From positions 248,001 through 312,000 of the forward strand of contig KV748247.1 in NCBI GenBank assembly GCA_001692895.1: a DNA stretch of 64,000 nucleotides, in the 5' to 3' direction. Under the pieces are notes generated by a model. That model had not been told where the DNA came from. It did not search any database and was given only the letters and a program-made list of their open reading frames with translations. Shown here one piece after another: positions 47,544 through 57,530 of the stretch (positions are counted from its first letter, which is position 1; each line of letters begins with the position of its first letter). Made by a program: the position numbers and the translations under genes. This DNA is from Cenococcum geophilum 1.58. Lineage: Eukaryota; Ascomycota; Dothideomycetes; Gloniales; Gloniaceae.

Positions 47544-48242
47544 TTTTTATTTTTTTTTATTTTATATCCATTGTATTATACTACGTACAATACTGCGCAT
47601 GCAGCCTCTAGGCTATGGCGCTATAGTTCTATATACATGAATCCTTCCTAGGCAGCTTAACATGTACTAGTAGCTAAGTGGACACTCCGGCCCGTTTTTA
47701 AATACTAGGGGAGTCCTAGCCTATTGGTGTTTTGTCCTGATATTTTGCTTACTATGGTCCAGTTTACACCAAGAAAATCACACGAAAATCCTGGCTCTTT
47801 TATCTATTTCTGCCGTATTCTGCCGTTCCTAGAGTAGAAAAAGCGCTCTAAAAGGTAGATTTTTAACGTAGTTTTGCATATAAGAATAAGAGAAACCATA
47901 TAGCTTACTAGCTTGAAAGTAGCTACCAATTACCCCCATACGACTGTTTAATTCTGTACCCTATTCCTTCTCCTTACTAAAGAAATGGGTAGGGAATTAG
48001 TAATTAGTAGGTACTCTCCCCAAAAGTAACCTACTAATCCTAGATTTACGCTCTAGAAAACGGGTATTTTATAAGGGCGAACCTCGTTACGTAAACCCAC
48101 TCCCATAGGAAAATTTTTACAAGGTTGTCTTGTATAGGGTATAAACACCAATTCGCCTATACACCTTATATTTAACGTGCTAAAGTAACACGGGCCGGCC
48201 CCCTTCCCCTATCCCCTACTATAGCTACCCTAGCAGTGCATC

Positions 48243-48285
48243 GTCTGCGGTACGCCTGCGGTGCGCCTGCGGTACGCCTGCGGTC
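48243..48285. repeat. Short tandem repeat, 10-11-bp unit
   Basis: TCTGCGGTAC, GCCTGCGGTGC, GCCTGCGGTAC and GCCTGCGGTCC follow each other directly. It sits between the unique part of the retroposon and the hairpin minisatellite, like the hexamer-VNTR succession in composite retroposons. Confidence 0.8.
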
Positions 48286-48336
48286 CTCTATAGTCTGATT
48301 ACCTATAGCGCGACAGCCGTGGACCGTTGCAGTAGA

Positions 48337-48855
48337 GGTCGTCTGCTCTGCAGCAGACTGGTTATAGAGGAGGTCGTCTGCCCTGCAGCAGACGGTTGTA
48401 GAGGAGGTCGTCTGCCCTGCAGCAGACGGGTTGTAGTGGAGGTCGTCTGCCATGCAGCAGACGGTTGTAGTGGAGGTCGTCTGCCCTGCAGCAGACGGGT
48501 TGTAGTGGAGGTCGTCTGCCCTGCGGCAGACGGGTTGTAGAGGAGGTCGTCTGCCCTGCGGCAGACGGTTGTAGAGGAGGTCGTCTGCCCTGCGGCAGAC
48601 TGGTTGTAGTGGAGGTCGTCTGCCCTGCGGCAGACTGGTTGTAGTGGAGGTCGTCTGCCCTGCGGCAGACTGGTTGTAGTGGAGGTCGTCTGCCCTGCGG
48701 CAGACTGGTTGTGTGGAGGTCGTCTGCCCTGCGGCAGACTGGTGTAGTGGAGGTCGTCTGCCCTGCGGCAGACGGGTTGTAGAGGAGGTCGTCTGCCCTG
48801 CGGCAGACTGGTTGTAGTGGAGGTCGTCTGCTCTGTGGCAGACGGGTTGTGGTGG
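48337..48855. repeat. Hairpin minisatellite, 34-35-bp unit, 15 copies
   Basis: Unit starts (GGTCGTCTGC) are at 48337, 48372, 48406, 48441, 48475, 48510, 48545, 48579, 48614, 48649, 48684, 48718, 48752, 48787 and 48822. Each unit contains GTCTGCC-CTGC-GGCAGAC, a 7-bp stem with a 4-base loop. The first six copies carry CTGCAG at the centre and the later ones CTGCGG (the last CTGTGG). The remainder alternates GTTGTAGTGGA and GTTGTAGAGGA. Open frames on both strands here (48172-48453 and 48319-48540) are repeat translations. There are no spacers, so this is not a CRISPR. Confidence 0.95.
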
Positions 48856-48872
48856 AATCTTAGTAGGATGTT

Positions 48873-51800
48873 AGGAACCGCAACCTAGCCTTTACCTAAG
48901 AAGATTTCCATTATAAGGCCGGAAGGAACTCTTTTATACCAATAAAGATACTCCCTTAGAGCGCTATGGTTAATAAAAACTCTATATATAGTAGTGAAAT
49001 AAATAGTAATATAGACAACATCTAAATTATATAGATTTAACTAATATGGAAGAGAACATACTAATAGGACATAAGAGATAACCTCTAAAAGATGCGATAG
49101 GAGCTAAAAGGAGTAATAATAACGCCTTTACCCTGGAAGCCCCTAAGGTCCTATACACCCCCATTATTACGCAACCCCCCTATAGTAGATATCGCGGTAA
49201 TTAGCGCTATAGCATTCCACTTTAATATATATAGGAGGGANAATNAGGTCTTTATAANNAGCTTATANAAAATTAACNNGATTATTAATAAGAGGGAAGA
49301 AAAGCCAGCTAAGGAAACTAATAAGGAACTAGTTAAACGCCTTCTCCCTACTATTTATGCGAGATATAAGAATATATTCTTAAAAGAGGCTTTAGATAAG
49401 TTACCTCCTTACTAGATATATAATTATAAGATTTAATTAGAAGCTAATAACTCGCTAGAATATAGCCCTCTATACTAATAATTAACGGAAAAGCTAAAAG
49501 CAATAAAATAATACTTAATTAAGAACCTTAATAAAGGGTTTATTGAGCCAAGCTAAGCCCCTTTTACTTCCCCTATCCTATTTATTAAAAAGCCTAATAG
49601 AGACCTTCGTTTCTGTATTAACTATTAAAAGCTAAACGCTATTACTTAAAAGGATTAGTATCCTATTCCTTTAATTAATAAGACCCTTACACATCTAAGC
49701 TAGGTAAAGATCTTTACTAAACTTAATATCCGCCAAGCTTTCTACCGAATTAGGATAAACTCTACATTTAAAGATTGAATAATATTCCGTACCTATTATA
49801 GGTCCTATAAATATAAAGTACTTCCTTTTAGACTAATAAATGGGCTAGCTATATACTAAAGGTATATAAACGATATCCTTTTCGACTACCTTAATAAAGT
49901 CTATATAGTATACCTAGACAATATCCTTATATACTTAAATAACGAACTTAAGTATAAGCTTTATATAAAGAAGGTCCTAAAGAGACTACGGAACGTAGGC
50001 TTATAAGTTAATATTAAGAAATATAAATTTGGAGTAAAAAACGTATAAAGTATATTAGGTTTATTATTACTATAAAAGAAATTAAAGTTAATCCTAAAAA
50101 GGTTAAAGCAATCCGTAACTAGAAACCCCCTTATACTGTAAAAGGGATCTAGTCCTTCTTTAGCTTTTATAACTTCTATTACCGGTTTATCCATAACTAT
50201 AAAGTTATGGCTAAGCCTTTTATATAACTTATCCGGAAAGATACGCCTTTTATTTTTAATAGTAACTATATAAAAGCCTTTAAAGAGTTAAAAGAGCGGC
50301 TTATTTCTTCTCTAATCCTTTATTACTATAACCTAGACCTTAAATTGATATTAAAAACGGACGCTTTTAACAGAGTTATAGCGGTATTAGGACAGCGAAT
50401 AGTACCTTATTACCTTCTTCTTAAAAATAATAAACCCGGCTAAGTATAACTATAAAATATATAATAAAGAAATACTAGCTATTATTTAACTGCTATCCTA
50501 ATAGCGCGCGGAGCTTAAAGGTATAAACTCCTAGATTAAGATATATACAGATTATAAGGCCTTAGAGTAATTTATAACTATAAAATAGCTTACTAAATAG
50601 TAAGCCTAGTAGGCTAAAGTACTCTCCTAATTCTTCTTTATAATTATATATTATTCTAGTAAGTAAAACTCTAAGGCTAATACCTTAACTTAAAAAGAAT
50701 TAGATATAGGACCCTAGGATAAGCTAAAGACCTAATACCGGACGCGTGCGCTCCTTTATTCTAAACAGCTCGACCTATAAATCCTTAAGGAGCTAAACTC
50801 CTAGTAAAACGAGCTAGTACTAATAAAGGAGTCCTTAGATAAACTAATAGGGCTAATTAACCGCCTTTTAACTATAACCCGCATAGCTAACGCCCTAAAG
50901 GCCCTCCGCGATTAAGCTATAAGAGAAAACCCTAATTTTAAAACGGAGGAAGGATTGCTCCTATATTAAGAGCAACTTATAGTTCCTAATATTAATAATC
51001 TATAGACTAAACTAATTTGCGAAGCCTATTACTAAGTCTCTATAGTATACCTTAGTAAGAATAAGACCCGTAAAATTATTAGCGGCCGCTACTACTAGCC
51101 TAGGATAGCTATAGATATTAATTAATATATATAGAACTACGATAACTACTAAAGAGCTATAATCCCATAAGATAAGACCCTAGAACTACTAAAACCGCTC
51201 CTAATACTAAAGCGCCTCTAATAATATATCTTTATAGACTTTTATAAACTACCTATAGACCATAACGGATATAATATAGTTATAATCCTAGTTAATCGCT
51301 TTAGCAAGCGCCTATTCTTAATCCCCTACTATAAAAATATTAATGCTAAAGAGGTGGCCTAGCTATATATTTACTACGTTTACCAAATTTACGGACTACT
51401 AGATACTATTATATCTAATTATAGGCTATAGTTTATATTAGCCTCTTAGAATAAGTTTACCTAAATCCTAGGCATTAAGCTAAAGCTCTCTATAGTGTAT
51501 TACCCTTAGATAAACAGTTAGACAGAGATTATAAATTGGTATTTAGACTAGAGACTCCAGCCCTTTATTAACTGCTTTTAAGATAACTAGTCTAAACTGC
51601 TCCCCCTAATAGACTATTCCTAAGTAACCCTACCCTATAACTCCACAGGGTTTGCCCCTATTTAGCTAGAATTAGGCTACTTACCCTATATAAGCTTTAA
51701 CTAGAAAAGACTAAAAGAACCCTAGACTATATATAAGAAACTATTTTATAATAAGGCCTAGCAGTACGCTAAACGCTTAGAAGAGGCCTAGACGGTAGCC

Positions 51801-52330
51801 TATAAAACTTAGAAAAAGCCTAAAGGTTAATAGAATAGTAGGTAAATAAACACTACTAGGAACCTAACTTTGCCCCTAGTAATAGGGTCTAGGTTATAAT
51901 AAAGAATTAAAAGACTAAGCGGCCTAGCTGTAAGCTAGACTACTAAATAGTAGGACCGTATAAGGTTTTAGAGAAGGTAGGCAACTTATATACGGTAAAG
52001 CTCCTAAATTTAATTAGAGTTTACCCTATTTTTTTTACCGGATAAGTTATAGAAAGCTTTAAGTAACCTATTACCTAGGTAGAAGAACAAGCCTCCCCTA
52101 CTAATTTAAATTGGTAGTAATAATAAATAAGAAGTTAAAGAAATACTAGCATATAAGCTAGTATAAGGAGCGCTAAAATACTATATTTAATAAAAGGGCT
52201 ATAACCTAGACCTAACCTAGTACCCCGCTTAAAACTTTATAGGCTACCCCTAAAAGCTTAAAGAGTTTTATAATTAATAACCTAACTTACCTAAACCCCT
52301 AAAGTACCTAGATAAGTAGATAAAATATTA
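48873..52330 (+). pseudogene. Family A2 pol: RT, RNase H, integrase, chromodomain
   Basis: The polyprotein resumes after the retroposon. RT starts near 49400 (LPPY, then FIEPS near 49540 and KKPN-DLRFCINY near 49590-49625). The catalytic box at 49911-49922 reads YLDN. RNase H runs to about 50650 and integrase from about 50930 to 52050. A chromodomain segment lies at about 52110-52300 (ALKYYI, NFIGYP). The sequence aligns with 1-2730 throughout. Eight ambiguous bases lie between 49241 and 49279, just upstream of RT. The antisense frame at 49961-50194 is the counterpart of 311-502 and a shadow of RT. Confidence 0.88.
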
Positions 52331-52645
52331 GTATAATAAAGATAATAAGTTACCGGAAGAGTATAAAGATAAGAACGCCCCAAGGTCTAAGAAACGAAGC
52401 CTACTATAATATACGGCCACCTAGATTTGCGCGTCACGTAAGGCCTTTAGATGTCCAGGAACTTCGACCGCCGGTTAAAGTTCTTTAATTAGCTAGATCT
52501 TTACTAAGAGTTTTAATAGCTACTCTTTCCACTCTAGCGCTTCTACGTAACCTACGGTTGCCTTATATACTTAGTTTAAACGCACTTATATCTCCTTTTT
52601 TTTAGTTTTACTACATTTCTAATAAAGCCTAAGGGCAGGCTTTCT
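52331..52645 (+). other. Family A2 3' untranslated segment
   Basis: Between the chromodomain and the polypurine tract lies about 300 bp, including a better preserved stretch (TTTGCGCGTCACGTAAGGCC near 52427) that has no counterpart in family A1. No coding signal was seen. Confidence 0.5.
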
Positions 52646-52648
52646 TTT

Positions 52649-52660
52649 AAAGGGAGGGGG
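52649..52660 (+). promoter_or_regulatory. Family A2 polypurine tract
   Basis: AAAGGGAGGGGG-type run three bases before the 3' LTR. Confidence 0.85.
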
Positions 52661-52663
52661 TAA

Positions 52664-52855
52664 TATTACGGCACTATAACGCGTAACCTAGACAGGGAGC
52701 CTAGTTAGGGGTTCGGCTAAGGACTTGGCGTTATAACGCGTATATATTACGCCTCTACCTCCTATATATACCTTTCCTCTTCTCCTTAGCTTAGTATCTT
52801 TGTAATATAGCATTATACAAGCTTTGGTTTAGAGGCATTTATATAAGCCGTAATA
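52664..52855 (+). repeat. Family A2 3' LTR (192 bp)
   Basis: Same length as the 5' LTR; starts TATTACGG, ends CCGTAATA. It is followed directly by GTAAA, the second copy of the target duplication. Confidence 0.95.
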
Positions 52856-54806
52856 GTAAACTACGCTTTTTTCTTAACTAACTTAAGAATAAGCTAAATA
52901 GTAATATTAATTATTAAACTACTCCTAATAGTTAGTTACGCTATGCTATAAGCCGTCTAACGGGGGACGCCGTAGAAACTATATATCTATTCTAGCTAAA
53001 TACTATAAAAGGGCTAGTTACTATACTAGAAGTATTTTATAGCATATTATAGGACTTAGTTAATTAAGGCACGAGCGCCGTAAAGAACGTATGCAAGCCT
53101 ATATAATTGGATTGTCTATTAATAAGGATATTAAGCTAAGGAGCAGAAGGTAGTGGAAAGGACATCTATATATATATACTAAGCCTTAAGCGAGCCTCCT
53201 AACTAGATCCGTTACGGATGCCGTAATATAGCAACCCTAACCAAACCGCTATAGTATAAAGGAAACTAAATAACATAATATAAGGCTCTAAGAACTTCCT
53301 ATTATACTTTACTAAGTTCTGCTACTACGCTAAAAAAACAAAATAGAATAAATCTACCTTAATTAATTGCCTAATAGAATCTTTAAACCCTAAATTAAAA
53401 GCATCTTTTATAGGAGTTCGACTGCCAGATATTATTACTACCTACGCTAATATTATTAATAGTTTATATAACGACTTAATATATCTTATCCCAAAATATA
53501 CGCCCTAATACTCTAACCCTTAGCTGCCTAAAACTTATAAGGATCTAGACGCTATAGATATTAACACAGGGATTCTAGAGTATACTCTACTAGGGTTCTC
53601 TAAATAAGAATAACGCATTAAGTTAGGCCTCTACTTTAAGTGCGGAAGTAAAGACTATATTTTAAAATACTACCTCGTCCCCCTACTTACGTCCTAAAAT
53701 AATTTACAAATGGCCCGCGTTAGTAACTATTTATTACGCCTAACCTTAAGCTATTGCTTATAGCACTTCTTATCCAGTTTTAAGCCTATATTTAGCAAGT
53801 ATTATTTATAGGGATAGAGCTATAACTAATACGCTATAAGAACCCCGCCCTAATTACCTGTAAAAAGAAGGTTTTAGAGCTAAGTTGCTCTTTAGAACGA
53901 CTCTGCCTTAAGATCTTATTAAATAATTTAGATATTATAAACTTTAACTCTTAGAGCTATAGTATAACTATTAACTGCCACCTCTAGTAAAATAATTAAT
54001 AGGCTAATACTTAAGACCTAATTAATATAGGAGCTAGTGGTATAGGATTTATTAATAAGATCTTTGCGTAAAATAATAGTTTTACCCTAACTCCCCTTAA
54101 TTAGCATTTTAACGTATTTGGATTTAATGGCAAACGTATAGTTTTAGATTAAATTACCCACGAAATATACCCAAGACTCTAGTACCTAAACTATAAAGAA
54201 CTAATTAGGCTTTTTATTACTACTCTAGGTTATCTAGTAATTCTTAAACAATCGTAGATAAAGCTATATAAGGTAACTATTAATTAAAACAACCTTAAGC
54301 TTTTATTTACCGCTTCCTATTATAAGCAGAAGTGCCTTATAATTTACTACTTAGACCTAAAATTAAAATCTAAAAAATCCACTAGAATCTACTAATATAA
54401 TATTTCTATAACTATCTACCCCGTATTTAAGGAATCTACTTAATTTTACTGGTATAAGATTTCCGCTAACGTCTACTAAGGGCTTAGAAATTATACTAAA
54501 CTATATAAACTAATTCTAATTACTATACCGCCCCAACCTAAGTAGAAGCTTAAGCTTAATATACAAAAGTACTAGAAGAACTAGTATTTTACTATAAAAA
54601 GGATACTTAAAGAACCTAAACCTAAATTTAATACTAACTCTGTACCTAATACTAAACCTAAAGCTAAATAAGAAATTATATAAGAAAGTATAGACAACCT
54701 AAATAGGCTTAACACCCTAGATATCTGTATAATTAGAGCTACTTTACCAGTTTAACTTACTAAGAGACCTAAATATATAATCTTCGCTGTTATAATGGCC
54801 AATATT
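52856..54806 (+). pseudogene. Split family B copy: gag end and protease
   Basis: This continues 39078-39480. The zinc knuckle near 53630-53680 reads YFKCGSKDYILKYY: first and last Cys and the His have become Tyr. Protease is near 54020-54060 (NIGASGIGFI), followed by the Ser/Thr-Lys linker (about 54370-54480). The frame stops at 54806 where the family C LTR begins. All parts align with the complete family B element. Confidence 0.85.
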
Positions 54807-55229
54807 TATAATAAAGCCTTATAGTAGAAACTACGGTAGACTTGTTAATAGGATAGGTGTGTAGATAATAATAGGCTAATAATATAATAATAACTAGTAG
54901 AGTGGTTGCCTAATAGATTAACTCTAATTATATTCTAAGATTTACTATAAAGAAGAGAACTATTTAAGTAGGGACTGTAGTTCTTTAAATACATAATACT
55001 GCGCCCAAAAAATACTCAGGTATATTAATACGTTAAATAGTCTAAATATATAACGTTTTAACAGACCTTATAGATTCTATATTCCGAACTTCTAATATAA
55101 CTAGTTATATAACTTAGTTACCCCTTATTTTATAGCTTAATTAGTTTTAGTGCCTTCTATACTATTTTAACTAACATATTTATATCCCTTCTTAGTAGTT
55201 ATATTACTGCTAGTATAAGGTCTATAATA
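54807..55229 (-). repeat. Family C 3' LTR (423 bp)
   Basis: It begins TATAATAAAG and ends CTATAATA on the plus strand, followed by a pyrimidine run CCATTCCCCTTCTC, the polypurine tract of the minus strand. It is more diverged than the other family C LTRs between 55000 and 55180. Confidence 0.88.
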
Positions 55230-55399
55230 CCATTCCCCTTCTCTTTATCTTCGTCCTTAAAGATATCTCCTATCTCCAAGTTGTCTATTAGAGGTATAGT
55301 ATTCCTATCTTTAATTTAATAACCCTTATTATTCCTAATACCTCCTATTAAATCTTCTATATCTAAACGTTATACTTATATAATTCTTTTACTAGGTAA

Positions 55400-56010
55400 A
55401 ATTATATTTCCTTACTCTTATTATATAGAGAAGAAGTTAGTATATATTGTGATCGCGGCTCCGTCTAGTTACTAACCTTCCTCCTATATTAAATATACGC
55501 GAGCGAATATATAATTATCCTATAATGTTTAATCTATCTCTAACGCTAAGTATACGCGTTTTGTTAATCTTTAAAGTTTCTAACTTCCTTATCTAATTTA
55601 TTATAGGGTTCTATATTTAATCTACTGCTATAAAGCTTAATAAAGAGCTTTTACTAGCTTTAAATAAACTTTACTATTTTTATAAGGTAGAGTAGAAGGT
55701 TATAAAAGCCTAGTAATAGGCTACTAAGGCTTACTTAGTTACATTCGTTTGGCTACTCTGTCTTAAAAAGGGTTATAAAAAGGTATACTTTAAAAAGTTC
55801 CGCTTTATAGAGTAAGGTTTAGTAGAGCTTAAGGCTAAGAAGGCTAAAAAGGATTCTACTTATAAAGAGGCGGAAATAGTATATATGCTAGCGGTAGATC
55901 CCTTAGATAATCTGGCTTATTTATCGCCTTTAACTAATCTCTTTATTTTTAGCTCCTTCTTAATATTATCTAACCCGTTCTTCTCTAATACTCCTATACC
56001 TTTCCTATAG
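55400..56010 (+). pseudogene. Conserved antisense ORF of family C, copy 2
   Basis: The plus strand reads KKLVYIVIAAPSSY, YIKYTRANI and SISNAKYTR, matching copies 1 and 3. After the shared frame change it reads LNKELLLALNKLYYF, KKGYKKVYFKKF and ends near SNPFFSNTPIPFL. This copy is the most divergent, yet keeps the same residues at most positions. Confidence 0.5.
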
Positions 56011-57530
56011 CTTTCTTTAAATTTTATAGTAGCTCCTAGGTAGTCTTATTATAGCCTATCCACTCTACTTTATACTATATTTTATTATTAATATTCTTAT
56101 AATTAATAATCTTTAAAACTTACTATTTGTTTTTATTTTATCCTTAATATATATTTACTTTATAGACCGGTAGCTTTACGTCTCTATATACTAGCTTTAG
56201 TATTATAATATATTATATAGGGTAGATCTTTATCTTTACTAGTAAGTTAAGTTTATATATAACTTCTAAAATCTTAGCTATAATTTTAAATAGTCCTAGT
56301 TTAATATAATCCAATTTCCTACTTAGCCGTTAACTTGTAAATTTTTTATATAATAGCTATACTTTATCCCCCTCCTTAAGATCTAGTCCCTTAGATCTTT
56401 TAGCAGTATAGTACTTTTTTTTTATATTAATTTTGCTATAGAATAGAGGTCCTTATAAAGGTTTATTAGAGTTTTTATTTTTTTATTTTACTATTCTACT
56501 TATTTTTTTACTTATTATAGTAATAATAATATTTTAGGCTTATATCTATAATTTACCTAAAATAGTAATATTCTCTATACTTTCCTATAGTGTCGCATTA
56601 TACGTAAACTATATAACTGGTAGTAACGATACCTAATTATTCTATGTATAATTAATATAATGCCTTAGATACTGTTCTAGTATCTAATTTAATCTCTTTA
56701 TCTATCTATCTGTCTGCAAATAATATATAGTAGAAGTTACTACTTTAACTTTTTATTCCGCTAAGAATACCTCTTAGAATACTATTATAAATCTTAGATC
56801 TCCATCTAATATAATTTTACTTAGTGCTCTATATCTTATAAATACTTCCTTTATATAGATTTTAGCGATATCCTCTACTAAGATTTCTTCTATGCATACT
56901 ATAAAGTAGCCCTATTTAGTTAACTTGTCTACTATTATAAGGATTATATTATACTTTTATCCGGTAATAGGATCTTTTAACTTTAATATCTTTACGATAA
57001 AGTCCTATAATATTATTTCCTATAGACGTTTTAGTACTTTAATAGGCTGTAGCTTTCCGTACGGCTTATACTTTATTAGCTTATTCCTTTAGCAATGTAA
57101 ATACTCCTTTATAACCTTTTTACTAAGCCCTAAATTCTATAAATAATATATTCCTCTTAAAGTCTTAACACTAAGCCTATAGCTCCGTTATATCCCTATA
57201 TTATTTCCTTATAAAAATCCTTAATAAAATCCTTTACTATTCCCCTTAGGATATATATATTCGTTTTCTACTTATATTAATCCGTTTTTAAGTACTTAAA
57301 TTATACTTCTTAAATTCTTTTTATTTAATTGCTTTCCGGTAACTTATATTCTTAAATTATTATAATCTTAGGATAATTATAGCTAATTAATCTGTTACTA
57401 TCTTTACGTAGTATTACTCCTAATAGTTTCTTATTATTTTATAGTTTGGCCTTTCTACTTAATATATCCGCTCTTACGTTCTTAGTGCCTTTAGTATACT
57501 AAATTTTAAAATAGTATTTTATAAAGTAAG

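Larger units (their letters stand above)
47544..48859 (-). mobile_element. Composite non-autonomous retroposon with VNTR (SVA-like layout)
   Basis: TTAGTAGGATGTT is present at 47531-47543 and 48860-48872, a 13-bp target duplication. The left end is a T/A-rich run (TTTTTATTTTTTTTT-like, 47542-47572), which on the minus strand is a poly(A)-type 3' end. The other end is a 15-copy hairpin minisatellite (48337-48855). In between lie a GC-rich block with four CGCCTGCGGT-type repeats (48243-48285) and about 600 bp of unique sequence without coding capacity. Long duplications plus a poly(A) end point to mobilisation by a LINE. The array keeps CpG and CpA sites, so the insertion postdates most RIP here. 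Confidence 0.8.
39481..52855 (+). mobile_element. Complete Ty3/Gypsy family A2 element with two insertions
   Basis: LTRs of 192 bp (39481-39672 and 52664-52855) start TATTACGG and end ATAATA or GTAATA. GTAAA is duplicated at 39476-39480 and 52856-52860. Without its two insertions (a family B element at 40867-46819 and a composite retroposon at 47544-48859) the element is about 6.1 kb. It contains gag, protease, RT, RNase H, integrase and a chromodomain. It lies inside an older family B element. Confidence 0.95.
38727..54806 (+). mobile_element. Ty3/Gypsy family B copy split by family A2
   Basis: A family B LTR (38727-39077), leader and gag start run to 39480. The complete A2 element then interrupts, and gag resumes at 52856 and continues through protease to 54806, where a family C LTR cuts it off. 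RT, RNase H, integrase and the 3' LTR are missing. The same protein order appears in the complete family B element at 40867-46819. Confidence 0.92.
54807..57530 (-). mobile_element. Ty3/Gypsy family C 3' fragment
   Basis: A family C 3' LTR (54807-55229) is followed by the antisense-ORF segment, integrase (about 56290-57240) and the end of RNase H, up to 57530. There it is joined to family B sequence of the same orientation. The LTR interrupts the plus-strand family B element at 54806. Confidence 0.88.

Noticed and set aside
48172-48540. Overlapping open frames on both strands giving repetitive peptides
   Set aside because: They are translations of the hairpin minisatellite and its neighbour; length reflects the absence of stops in the unit, not coding.
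48337-48855. CRISPR-like array of 34-35-bp palindromic repeats
   Set aside because: Repeats are directly adjacent with no unique spacers, and the setting is a fungal transposon.
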